Program-made: the position numbers and the translations under genes
Source: Bacteroidetes bacterium HGW-Bacteroidetes-1
Lineage (GTDB): Bacteria; Bacteroidota; Bacteroidia; Bacteroidales; F082
NCBI GenBank assembly: GCA_002842755.1
Contig: PHDU01000007.1
Coordinates: 1-64,000 of the forward strand
Reading direction: 5' to 3'
DNA: 64,000 nucleotides
Notes under the pieces: generated by a model
Seen by the model: only the letters and a program-made list of their open reading frames with translations
The model's database searches: none
What the model was told of the DNA's origin: nothing
Shown here: positions 40,701 through 49,214 of the stretch, piece by piece
How the letters are laid out: each line of letters opens with the position of its first letter
Numbering within the stretch: the stretch's first letter is position 1

Positions 40701-41571
40701 ACCAATAAATTCTGAAGCGCTCGAGCTGACCTATAAAAAGATCGAAGGCTACATCAATAAAGATATAAAAGACCTTCTTATTGTTGAAGACGATAGCAAT
40801 ATGCGCACGCTAATAAGAAAAATTATCGGTGGAATAGATGTTAAAGTTACCGAAGTTCGCAATGGAAAAGATGCTCTGAACCTGATTCAGGAAAATAATT
40901 TCGATTGTATGGTGCTCGATCTTGGATTGCCGGATATGACCGGATTTGAATTATTAAGAAAGATGCAGGCTTTAGATCAAGAAAGCATCCCGCCTGTAAT
41001 TGTATATACTGGTCGCGATTTGACCAAAGAAGAAAATACTGAACTTCATAAATACGCAAGCTCTATTATCATCAAAGGCGTTAAATCTGATGAACGACTG
41101 CTTGACGAAACAGCGCTCTTTTTGCACCGCATTGTGGATCATCTTCCAGAAAACAAAAAGAATATGATCAGTATTCTTCACAATAAGGAGTCTGTATTTC
41201 AAAACAAGAATATACTACTGGTTGATGATGACATGAGGAATATTTTTGCGCTGGCACGTGTTCTCGAAGAAAGGGGAATGATAATCACAGAAGCAGAGAA
41301 TGGCAAAGTTGCCCTTGAAAAACTTGAACTTCATCCTGAGATTGATCTGATTCTGATGGACATAATGATGCCTGAAATGGATGGCTATACTGCAATTAAA
41401 GAAATCAGAAAACAAACAAAATGGGAAAAATTACCCATCATAACCCTTACTGCCAAAGCCATGAAAGAAGATCGGGAAAAAAGCCTGATGGCAGGTGCTA
41501 ATGATTACCTTACCAAACCAGTTGACGTTTCAAAACTTTTATCCCTCCTTCGCGTATGGCTTTACAAATAG
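37747..41571 (+). CDS. membrane hybrid histidine kinase: TM-sensor-TM-HAMP-GAF-HK-REC-REC-REC
   Basis: likely start MLTRLMRNFPLRKKLL; paralogous to 33312..37712 from HAMP onward. Confidence 0.94.
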   Translation: MLTRLMRNFPLRKKLLIVTVITLLNLLLIAVMVNMFFGTFRVLNMLTNGERIHLRYFQQGVSGFYQWKNQPESYDIDQAIQSIETANEMAFVFGKIDSLAINNNKESFESILFTVLNEAVHNDPANANLMAKRSMIFIRFKDTRFQKATEAAYLGSLTGREIVRVMKQLQTESNPVLEEELDNLIIKINEEYRLFAVALDEVGIYSQRLLNQLMVFIILLSAIFIYILSSRIAKSISQPMQLMVEKLEMMSGGQFVDKIPVTTADETGQMIVSFNKLQDNLTEIIQNTQQVAQGNYQIDLVPKSDHDQLSTALSKMTKALALNAEKQSNFDWLKTGKNNLSELLRGDLSLAELSKKTLSFFADYLPAEWGTFYIYDDDDKLLRLLGSFGVNPEGIQSVILPGQHLTGKCFEENKMIYLEKLESGRVQISSSLLNISAHCLLITPLTHDGTTNGIIELASKQAFSDVARTLVEEVAEGITIAVKTSSTRVKLKTLLDKTQQQTEELQTQQEELKVANEELEEQTVALRENEKRLQEQQEELRVINEELEERTQDLELQKKSITDKNFELETAQKNIELKAKQIEITSQYKSEFLANMSHELRTPLNSLLILSRDLAENRKLNLSKDQVDSASIIYQSGQDLLNLINEILDLSKIESGKMTITPEVVTLNELAQSVRNNFKHMAEEKGLQFITKIDPELPQSVITDKHRLGQIIKNLVSNAIKFTHKGHILINFCSTHQLSFRNQHLNAQNSFMIAVEDSGIGIAIEKQQQVFEAFQQADGSISRKYGGTGLGLSITRELTRLLGGEIQLKSEPDKGSVFMIVLPIEIQQVNPTEEAVFEEYPKSDKNDPVITEITEKLKQIEIENISSEEELFFLPDDRNNIDPGDKCLLIVEDDLKFAKTLLHQSRERGFKCIVTGSGEQALLLVEKYKPDAIILDIILPGMDGYKVLEILKEDATTRHIPVHIMSATEVNLEAMQRGAIGFVSKPINSEALELTYKKIEGYINKDIKDLLIVEDDSNMRTLIRKIIGGIDVKVTEVRNGKDALNLIQENNFDCMVLDLGLPDMTGFELLRKMQALDQESIPPVIVYTGRDLTKEENTELHKYASSIIIKGVKSDERLLDETALFLHRIVDHLPENKKNMISILHNKESVFQNKNILLVDDDMRNIFALARVLEERGMIITEAENGKVALEKLELHPEIDLILMDIMMPEMDGYTAIKEIRKQTKWEKLPIITLTAKAMKEDREKSLMAGANDYLTKPVDVSKLLSLLRVWLYK

Positions 41572-43160
41572 AATCGAAAAAAAAGGAACGAACAACGAAA
41601 ATTCTTATCGTTGACGACAGGCTTGAAAACCTGATTGCACTTGAAAGACTTCTCGCGTGGCCTGACATTGAATGTATGAGAGCTTTTTCAGGTAATGATG
41701 CGCTCAAACTTACTCTTCATCACGATTTTGCATTGGCTATCATCGATGTTCAAATGCCCGATATGGATGGCTATGAAACAGTTGAACTTATGCGCAGTGC
41801 CAAAAGAACTAAATATTTACCTGTGATTTTTGTCTCTGCCATTTATCAGGAAGATTTTCATATCATAAAAGGAATTGAGACAGGGGCTGTAGATTTCATT
41901 TCCAAACCAATCATTCCCGAAATTCTGAAAGGTAAAGTGCGCGTGTTTCTCGAACTGTTTCAGCAGAAACAATTACTTGCTGAATTATTGCATGAAAAGG
42001 AACAAATCAATCAGGCGCTGCACGAAGCCAAAGAAAAGGCTGAGTTAGCAACAAAAACAAAATCGATCTTTTTAGCCAACATGAGTCACGAAATTAGAAC
42101 CCCATTGAATGGAGTGATCGGACTAACAAATATTTTAGCGAAAACGAAGCTAAATGAGGAGCAAAAAGAACTTGTTGATATGGTAATATCATCAGGCGAA
42201 AATCTTCTTTCTATCATTAACGATGTTCTTGATTTCTCAAAAATTGAGGCAGGCCAGGTTAAAATAGAAAAAAACACCTTCAGCTTGCTGTGTGAACTTG
42301 GAAAGGTTATTAAGACCATGCAGTTCAATGCCAACATTAAAGGCATTAACTTATTACAATCATTGGATGACAATCTCCCACGTTATATATCCAGCGATCC
42401 GGTGCGTTTAAAACAAATACTTATAAACCTTATTAATAACGCAATTAAGTTTACACAAAAAGGTCATGTTAAACTGACTTGTAAACCAATTGAAGATAAA
42501 AACCCGATGCTTCGATTTGAAATACAAGATACAGGCATTGGAATCAGTGCTGAGGCAATAGAAAAGCTATTTAAAGAGTTCAGTCAAGCCGATTCTACAA
42601 CAACTCGTAGATTTGGCGGGACGGGACTTGGACTTGCAATAAGCAAAAATCTGGTGAATCTAATGGGTGGAAGTATTGGTGTTGAGAGTGAACCTGAAAA
42701 AGGATCGGTTTTTTGGTTTGAAATTCCTTATGAAATTGCAGAAAAACCAGAAAAAAAAGAAGCCAAAAAGAATAATTTATCCTTCAATACTAACATCAAA
42801 ATTCTACTTGCCGAAGATAATCCAATCAATCAAAAAGTAGCTTTCCATTCGCTTCGGCAACTCGGACTAACATGCGATTTGGCAATCAATGGAAAGGAAG
42901 CGGTAGCGAAACATGCCGAAAATCATTATGACCTTATACTAATGGATGTGCAGATGCCTGAAATGGACGGCCTGGAAGCATCAAGGATAATCAGGTCATC
43001 GCAAGCAAAAAATCCATCTGAGAAACCAGTTATTATTGCTGCCTTAACTGCCAATGCGTTTAAAGAAGATAAAAATAACTGCCTTGAAGCCGGAATGAAT
43101 TACTACCTAAGCAAACCTTTTAAACCCAATGAACTAATCGAACTGATTTCATCCTTATAA
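41556..43160 (+). CDS. hybrid sensor histidine kinase, REC-HK-REC
   Basis: 'ILIVDDRLENLIALERLL', '[15 protein letters not shown]', C-terminal 'ILLAEDNPINQKVA...[11 protein letters not shown]'; start overlaps the previous stop by 16 nt. Confidence 0.93.
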   Translation: MALQIESKKKERTTKILIVDDRLENLIALERLLAWPDIECMRAFSGNDALKLTLHHDFALAIIDVQMPDMDGYETVELMRSAKRTKYLPVIFVSAIYQEDFHIIKGIETGAVDFISKPIIPEILKGKVRVFLELFQQKQLLAELLHEKEQINQALHEAKEKAELATKTKSIFLANMSHEIRTPLNGVIGLTNILAKTKLNEEQKELVDMVISSGENLLSIINDVLDFSKIEAGQVKIEKNTFSLLCELGKVIKTMQFNANIKGINLLQSLDDNLPRYISSDPVRLKQILINLINNAIKFTQKGHVKLTCKPIEDKNPMLRFEIQDTGIGISAEAIEKLFKEFSQADSTTTRRFGGTGLGLAISKNLVNLMGGSIGVESEPEKGSVFWFEIPYEIAEKPEKKEAKKNNLSFNTNIKILLAEDNPINQKVAFHSLRQLGLTCDLAINGKEAVAKHAENHYDLILMDVQMPEMDGLEASRIIRSSQAKNPSEKPVIIAALTANAFKEDKNNCLEAGMNYYLSKPFKPNELIELISSL

Positions 43161-43175
43161 AAATCAAATTTCTTT

Positions 43176-44027
43176 ATGGAAAAACAAGAGGAAATCAACC
43201 TGCTACTTCAAAAACAGGATCTCGAAATTGACCTACTTCTGGAAGTTATTTTCAGACAATTTGGATATGATTTCCGCGATTATAATAAAGCACATATAAG
43301 AAGGAGAATTTTGCATCGCATTCAAACACTCGATCTAAAAAGCATATCCGAATTGCAACATAAAATTCTGCATGAAAATGGTTTTATTGAAATGATTCTA
43401 AGAGATCTGTCCATAAACGTGACTGAAATGTACCGTGACCCATCCTTCTACCTGCAATTAAGAAAAGAAGTTTTTCCAATACTGAAAACCTACCCATTTA
43501 TTAAAATATGGCATGCCGGGTGTGCCACAGGCGAAGAAGTGTATTCTTTTGCAATAATGCTTAAAGAGGAAGGATTATACCACAGAGCTCAGATTTACGC
43601 TACAGATTTTAATCCCTTGGTACTTGAAACAGCGCGCAAAGGAATCTATCCTGTTAATCGTATAAAAGAATACACCCAAAACTATCAAAACGCGGGTGGA
43701 TCACAGTCATTCTCTGATTACTATATTGCCAAATATGATTCCGTAATTCTTGATCAAAGCTTAAATAATAATATTGTCTTTGCAGAACATAATCTTGTAT
43801 CTGATAGCGTTTTTGCTGAAGTTCACCTGATAATTTGCCGTAACGTTCTCATATATTTCAACAAAGACCTCCAAAATAAAGTTGTTAAACTCTTTACTGA
43901 AAGTTTAATTAAAGGTGGTTTTCTTGGGCTTGGCTCAAAAGAAAATTTAATGTTTACTGATGTTTACGAGAAATACCAGATTGTGGATGCCCGTGAAAGA
44001 ATATACAAGAAAAAAATTCAAATTTAG
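43176..44027 (+). CDS. cheR: CheR-type protein-glutamate methyltransferase
   Basis: 'IRRRILHRIQ', 'IWHAGCATGEEVYSFAIML', 'IICRNVLIYFNKDLQ'. Confidence 0.93.
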   Translation: MEKQEEINLLLQKQDLEIDLLLEVIFRQFGYDFRDYNKAHIRRRILHRIQTLDLKSISELQHKILHENGFIEMILRDLSINVTEMYRDPSFYLQLRKEVFPILKTYPFIKIWHAGCATGEEVYSFAIMLKEEGLYHRAQIYATDFNPLVLETARKGIYPVNRIKEYTQNYQNAGGSQSFSDYYIAKYDSVILDQSLNNNIVFAEHNLVSDSVFAEVHLIICRNVLIYFNKDLQNKVVKLFTESLIKGGFLGLGSKENLMFTDVYEKYQIVDARERIYKKKIQI

Positions 44028-44041
44028 TTCTATTCAATGAA

Positions 44042-44644
44042 ATGATTGACAATCAATTATATAAGACAATCGTTATCGGTACCTCAGCGGGCGGTTTTAA
44101 AGCATTGAAGACCATTATAACCGAGTTACCCCAGAGCTTTTGCCTCCCAATAATTATTGTCCAGCATCTTAGCCCGCAATCAGATGGATTTATGGCACAG
44201 TATTTTAATCAAATTTCGCATCTTCAGGTCAAGGAAGCCGATTCTGGTGAGCCAATCAGACCCAACCATGTATATATCGCTCCGGCAAACTACCATCTTT
44301 TAATTGAAAAAGACGAAACATTAAGTCTCACCGTTGATGAAAAAGTTAACTATGCAAGACCTTCCATTGATGTGATGTTTGAAAGTGCTGCAATGACTTT
44401 TCAAAATCGTTTGGTTGCCATTATCCTCACAGGAGCCAATGATGACGGGACTAAAGGCATATGTACTATTAAAAGACTTGGTGGGTTAACTATCGCTCAA
44501 TCGCCTGAAACCGCTGAGGTTGGTGTAATGCCAAAAGCCGCAATCGAAGCAGGATGTGTTGACCTGATACTTGGTCTGGAAGAAATCGCCAAACTTCTGT
44601 CAACATTATGCCATAGACCTAAGGGGTCCATTCAAGATCAATAA
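44042..44644 (+). CDS. cheB: CheB-type methylesterase, catalytic domain only
   Basis: catalytic residues in 'IGTSAGG', 'VQHLSP', 'LTGANDDGTKG'; no receiver domain. Confidence 0.92.
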   Translation: MIDNQLYKTIVIGTSAGGFKALKTIITELPQSFCLPIIIVQHLSPQSDGFMAQYFNQISHLQVKEADSGEPIRPNHVYIAPANYHLLIEKDETLSLTVDEKVNYARPSIDVMFESAAMTFQNRLVAIILTGANDDGTKGICTIKRLGGLTIAQSPETAEVGVMPKAAIEAGCVDLILGLEEIAKLLSTLCHRPKGSIQDQ

Positions 44645-45695
44645 AAACAGGTAAATGATCGCTAAAACCTCCTAAGTAAGTTGGACCTGTGTAGGTGCGG
44701 TACAACTTCTTACCAAGATGCCTTTCATCATCCATCAACAAAAAAGAAGGCGCAAAAATACGTGCACTTCCCCTTCTGAAATGAAGGCCCTCTTTAGCAT
44801 AATAGAGATGCTGGCTGATCATAATCTGATCAAATATTTGCCATGAATGTTGATGTTTAAGTGTACCCTCATATCCCAATTCATCAGGTGAGGTAAAAAG
44901 ATGAATCAATTGGTCAGTACTATAAATGAATTCAGGTGAAAAAGCTTTCAACCCATAAATAATACTCTCATCAAGTGGTGTATCATTGAAGTCACCCATT
45001 ACTACAATTTTGGCAAAAGGACGGGCATTTAAAACAGAATCTACATGCTGTCTTAAAGTCGTTGCAGCAAGCAGACGTTTTTTAACAGACTCTAATTGAC
45101 CACCATAACGTGAAGGCCAATGATTGACATACACATATACTGTATCGCTGTCATTATGTAAAAAAGAGGCAAAAAGAATATCCCTGGTAAGAAAAGAAAC
45201 ATCATTTGTATCTTTTACAGGTATTGGTCTGGCAACTATCAATGTTAGCATTGTTTTACGATAGATTAGACCAACATCAATGCCTCTGCGATCAGGTGAT
45301 TCAAAATGAACAATACGATAATCCAAAGCCTTCAAAGGGGTTCTGGCGATCAGATCAAAAAGGACACTTTCGTTTTCAACCTCGCAGAAACCAATCAGTG
45401 TTAACGGGGTGTCCTTCCCCATTGAAACAATCGCCTTAAAAACATTGTTTCGTTTGGTAATATATCGACTCAATGTCCACCGCTGTTCACCATCAGGTGT
45501 AAACGCATTGTAGTCGAGTGTTGAATCAACCTCTGTATCAAAAAAATTCTCAAGATTATAAAAACCAAATCGCAAGTTTTTTGTACTCTGGGCACAAACA
45601 AAATGAGGCGCTTGAAAGAAGAACAAAAATATGAACCAGATAATCAGATATTTATACTGATTGAAATTCTTAAAACAGCAAAGTATTCGATACAT
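44619..45695 (-). CDS. endonuclease/exonuclease/phosphatase family protein, exported
   Basis: 'FGFYNLENFFDTE', 'GFCEVEN', 'VMGDFNDTPLDES', 'FSDHLPVFID'; start at MYRILCC assumed (ORF extends to 45731). Confidence 0.85.
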   Translation of the reverse strand: MYRILCCFKNFNQYKYLIIWFIFLFFFQAPHFVCAQSTKNLRFGFYNLENFFDTEVDSTLDYNAFTPDGEQRWTLSRYITKRNNVFKAIVSMGKDTPLTLIGFCEVENESVLFDLIARTPLKALDYRIVHFESPDRRGIDVGLIYRKTMLTLIVARPIPVKDTNDVSFLTRDILFASFLHNDSDTVYVYVNHWPSRYGGQLESVKKRLLAATTLRQHVDSVLNARPFAKIVVMGDFNDTPLDESIIYGLKAFSPEFIYSTDQLIHLFTSPDELGYEGTLKHQHSWQIFDQIMISQHLYYAKEGLHFRRGSARIFAPSFLLMDDERHLGKKLYRTYTGPTYLGGFSDHLPVFIDLEWTP

Positions 45696-45883
45696 ATTTT
45701 CATTTTGATCCAAAATTAATCTTTTTACCATCGCTTTTATGTATGTTTGTACAAATAATAAGGATTAACCACTCAAATAAATTCATTCTTATGCATTCAT
45801 AACTAGTTGATAATATGTATTTTAAAAAATATTTTAAAAAAAGTCATTTTTTTTTGATGCGTTTTTAGCGTTTTTTGGTACTA

Positions 45884-46486
45884 ATGGGTAAAAAGGAAGA
45901 AAAATACAGTTCAATTGAAATCATTCAAGGTATAAGAAAGCACGATAGAAAAGTGCTGGATTTCGTTTACAAAGCGTACTTCCCACATGTTTGCAAATAT
46001 GTTGAAGAACGTCATGGCAACAAAGGAGATGCCTGGGATGTATTTCAGGATGCGATGGGTGTTGTTTTCGATCTTGTTAAAAGAGAAAAAAATAACTTCT
46101 TACAGGAATCTTCCTTTAAAACGTTCTTCATTGGAATATGTCATAATATTTGGCTTAAACAGCTTCGAAACAGAAAGTTGAATCTGATTTTCAACACCGC
46201 GATGGTTGAAAGTATGCCAGAAGATGATCGTGAGATCCAAAGCCTGATTCGATCAAACATTTTGTTCAGGATTTGCCAAAAACATATTGCAATGCTTAAA
46301 CCAGATTGCAGAATGGTAATTGAGATGACGGCAAATGAAGAGGATGGTGAGAAGTTAGCTGAAATGTTGCATTTCGAATCTGTTCAGGCAGCCTACAATA
46401 AAAGAAGAACCTGCATTAGAAAATTACTTGACTTAATAAAAAATGATCCTGAATACAAAAATTTGACCGATTATGAAAAATTTTGA
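45884..46486 (+). CDS. sigma-70 family (ECF-like) RNA polymerase sigma factor
   Basis: 'DFVYKAYFPHVCKYVEERHGNKGDAWDVFQDAMGVVF' region 2; ATG at 45884 preferred over the TTG at 45875. Confidence 0.8.
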   Translation: MGKKEEKYSSIEIIQGIRKHDRKVLDFVYKAYFPHVCKYVEERHGNKGDAWDVFQDAMGVVFDLVKREKNNFLQESSFKTFFIGICHNIWLKQLRNRKLNLIFNTAMVESMPEDDREIQSLIRSNILFRICQKHIAMLKPDCRMVIEMTANEEDGEKLAEMLHFESVQAAYNKRRTCIRKLLDLIKNDPEYKNLTDYEKF

Positions 46487-47204
46487 CAGAATTGAAAAAT
46501 ACGTAAGTGGCGAGCTTGAAGAAGGCGACCTTTGGGAATTTAAAAAAGCACTTGAAATTGATGCTCAATTGGCAGCAGATTTATCGCAATATATTGATAT
46601 TAAAGCTGTTTTAATAGAAACTGAAAAACAAAGTTTTATGGAAACACTTCATTCCATTCATGAAGAAAATACGCAGAAAGGACGCCAACTCTTCCTCAAA
46701 AATTACCGTATACCTGCAATTGCGGCTTCAATACTATTTTTATTTTCGGCCGGGATTGGGCTTTTATTGATGCAGTCGGGTAATACAAGAGACGCCCTGT
46801 TTGAAAAATATTATACAACAGAAAGTGCTGCTTTTACAGTACGATCGGCCTTGTCTGGATCAGATCAGCCTGTTATGCAAGGCCTTCAATTCTATGAATT
46901 ACATGACTATAATGCAGCTATCGATATGTTTGAGAAAGCACCCAACAACATCATGGGAAAACTCTATAGCGGCCTCTCCTACATTGAACTGGGTGAATAC
47001 AACAAGGCTATTACAGAGTTTAAAATAATTATTGAACACAACGACAACTTGTTTATTGATCAGGCTGAATGGTATTTGGCACTCAGTTACCTGAAAACCA
47101 ACCAGAAAAAAGAATCCATCAAACATCTGGAGAAAATTGCAGCCGATAGAAGCATTTATAAAACAAAAGCTCAAAAAATACTAAGAGAAATGGAAAACAA
47201 ATAA
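46473..47204 (+). CDS. membrane protein with anti-sigma-like N-terminus and C-terminal TPR repeats
   Basis: cytoplasmic start, one TM 'IAASILFLFSAGIGLLLM', TPRs 'GKLYSGLSYIELGEYNKAITEF'; 14-nt overlap with the sigma factor. Confidence 0.75.
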   Translation: MKNFDRIEKYVSGELEEGDLWEFKKALEIDAQLAADLSQYIDIKAVLIETEKQSFMETLHSIHEENTQKGRQLFLKNYRIPAIAASILFLFSAGIGLLLMQSGNTRDALFEKYYTTESAAFTVRSALSGSDQPVMQGLQFYELHDYNAAIDMFEKAPNNIMGKLYSGLSYIELGEYNKAITEFKIIIEHNDNLFIDQAEWYLALSYLKTNQKKESIKHLEKIAADRSIYKTKAQKILREMENK

Positions 47205-47299
47205 GTTTTTGGTTACAAAGATGCCAAGGCATTTCAATTGTCTGGCATCTTCTGTAAACAAATATAACAACATCATCTCTAAAGTGGTTTTTATTTTTT

Positions 47300-47342
47300 A
47301 GCACGGTACTAAGGGAGCATAATAAGTACCGTGCTTTTTTTA
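47300..47342 (+). terminator. Rho-independent terminator of the sigma/TPR operon
   Basis: perfect 11-bp stem AGCACGGTACT/AGTACCGTGCT followed by a T run. Confidence 0.85.
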
Positions 47343-47547
47343 TAAATAAATTTGAGATATATATAGAGGACTTTTTGATGCTTAATACAAATTCAGAATT
47401 TTGATTGTTTCTTATTCTAAGATTGTTGTGATTACAAATTATCTCAATCGAATGGCATATATATTTAAGAATGAATAGGATTCTTCATTGTTGCCAACCT
47501 GCAACACCGTTTTTTTTGTTAATAAGTTTTTCTTTTATGATTTTTTC

Positions 47548-47555
47548 TAACTTTG
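47548..47555 (+). promoter_or_regulatory. candidate -7 promoter box (TAACTTTG) of tRNA-Val
   Basis: TAnnTTTG match 10 nt upstream of the tRNA 5' end. Confidence 0.5.
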
Positions 47556-47565
47556 CAACCACAAA

Positions 47566-47640
47566 GGGTTGTTAGCTCAGTTGGTTTAGAGCATTACCTT
47601 GACAGGGTAGGGGTCACTGGTTCGACTCCAGTACAACCCA
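47566..47640 (+). tRNA. tRNA-Val (anticodon GAC), no encoded CCA
   Basis: acceptor stem GGGTTGT/ACAACCC, anticodon loop TTGACAG, T arm ACTGG-TTCGACT-CCAGT. Confidence 0.96.
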
Positions 47641-47645
47641 CATTT

Positions 47646-47674
47646 AAGAGTCTGATCTTCAGACTCTTTTTTTT
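47646..47674 (+). terminator. Rho-independent terminator after tRNA-Val
   Basis: 10-bp stem AAGAGTCTGA/TCAGACTCTT, loop TCT, then T run. Confidence 0.85.
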
Positions 47675-47837
47675 GTTAACACAATCCAAGTGTAGGATTA
47701 ATGTCATCCTTCATATCCTAAAAAGAAATCCTTGATAAATTGTTATCAGAATGGTATAAACACATTGACATAGGTTCAATCAAATAAATTAAAATAAACT
47801 TTTCGTTATGTTTACAAAATCATATCGAATGAATCCA

Positions 47838-47845
47838 TATTTTTG
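47838..47845 (+). promoter_or_regulatory. candidate -7 promoter box (TATTTTTG) of the modE-like gene
   Basis: TAnnTTTG match 17 nt before the ATG. Confidence 0.45.
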
Positions 47846-47862
47846 CAGTTAAATATCACACA

Positions 47863-48249
47863 ATGGATAAACCACCACGCCCAAGTCGAAAAGAGGTGTT
47901 TTTAAATTACAAGATATGGCTTTCCAGTCTTACCGGACATGGCCAGATTGAAAATGACACCTATCAGCTACTTGAAATAATTGATTCAAAAGGCACTTTG
48001 AGAGCTGCTGCAGAAGATGCAGGAATGAGTTATCGCAAGGCATGGGGGAAAATTACTTCCGCAGAAGATATTCTTGGTTATCCATTACTGGAAAAACACA
48101 GAGGTGGCAAGAACGGGGGGAACTCAACCCTGACCCCAGCATCACATAAACTCCTAGAAGCATACAGAGCCCTCCAGCAACGTTTTGACGACAGTATTGA
48201 AGAGGCTTTCAATGATTTTGTTAAAAATCTGAATAAACAATCAGAATAG
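47863..48249 (+). CDS. ModE-like winged-helix regulator (DNA-binding domain only)
   Basis: 'LLEIIDSKGTLRAAAEDAGMSYRKAWGKITSAEDILGYPLLEKHRGGKNGG' is the ModE/LysR-type N-terminal HTH. Confidence 0.87.
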   Translation: MDKPPRPSRKEVFLNYKIWLSSLTGHGQIENDTYQLLEIIDSKGTLRAAAEDAGMSYRKAWGKITSAEDILGYPLLEKHRGGKNGGNSTLTPASHKLLEAYRALQQRFDDSIEEAFNDFVKNLNKQSE

Positions 48250-48251
48250 CA

Positions 48252-49190
48252 ATGAAAAGAATTTTTATCCTTCTCATTACTGTTCTGGCATTAACAAATT
48301 GTAGTACCAAGAAGCCTGCAGAACAAATAATAATTTTTCATGCAGGGAGCATGAGCTATCCTCTGAGGTCAGTTCTGGAGGGTTTTAAATTAGAAAATCC
48401 TGAAATTTCAATCTTACATGAAGCAGCAGGTTCTGTTGCCTCTGCAAGAAAAGTGACTGAATTGAAACGCCCTGCCGATATCCTGATTCTTGCTGATTAT
48501 CAGATTATAGATCAGATGCTTATACCTGACTTTAGCAGTTTCAACATTCATTTTGCAACAAACAGTATTGGTCTGGCTTACACCAGAGATTCAAGATATT
48601 CAGAAAATATTAATGCTGTCAACTGGCATGAAATACTTCAACATCCTGATGTTAAAACAGGCGTTGCTGATCCTCAGGCCGACCCATGTGGTTACCGCAC
48701 AAGAATGTTGCTGCAATTGGCTGAAAAAATCTACAGCGACTCGCTTCTCGGGCAATCCATTCTTTCGGAAAAAAAGTTTTATCAAAGGCCAAAAGAAACG
48801 GACCTGATTGCTCTGCTTGAAACCAGAACAATAGACTACATTTTTATATACGAGAGCATCTCCCATCAACATGGATTAGAGTTTCTTGCATTATCCGACT
48901 CTTTGAATTTAAGCCAGAATACTCTAAACAATTGGTACAAAAATGCTGAGATAAAACTTAGGGGAGAGCATAAAGGTGATGAAACAACGCTTAAAGGTGA
49001 AGCTATCACCTATGGGTTGACGATTTTGAACAATGCCCCCAATAAAAAATCAGCCTATAAATTTGTCAACTGGCTATTGCAATCTGATAAAGGAATTTTA
49101 CTTTTAAAAAATGCTGGCTTAAAGCCCCTATTTCCAGCTCAGGTTCATTACGAAGGCACCTATCCAATTGACTTAAAATTAAATCAGTAA
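48252..49190 (+). CDS. tungstate/molybdate-type extracellular solute-binding lipoprotein (WtpA/ModA-like)
   Basis: lipobox 'LALTNC', 'IIFHAGSMSYPLRSVLEGF', 'DPQADPCGYRTRMLLQLAEK'. Confidence 0.85.
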   Translation: MKRIFILLITVLALTNCSTKKPAEQIIIFHAGSMSYPLRSVLEGFKLENPEISILHEAAGSVASARKVTELKRPADILILADYQIIDQMLIPDFSSFNIHFATNSIGLAYTRDSRYSENINAVNWHEILQHPDVKTGVADPQADPCGYRTRMLLQLAEKIYSDSLLGQSILSEKKFYQRPKETDLIALLETRTIDYIFIYESISHQHGLEFLALSDSLNLSQNTLNNWYKNAEIKLRGEHKGDETTLKGEAITYGLTILNNAPNKKSAYKFVNWLLQSDKGILLLKNAGLKPLFPAQVHYEGTYPIDLKLNQ

Positions 49191-49214
49191 AATTCAATAA
49201 ACAAAAATACAAAG

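Noticed and set aside
31245-44644. Interpretation as a chemotaxis operon
   Set aside because: No CheA, CheW, CheY-only protein or MCP is present; only CheR and CheB resemble chemotaxis proteins
47553-47735. 60-aa ORF
   Set aside because: Overlaps tRNA-Val and its terminator; a translated-tRNA artefact
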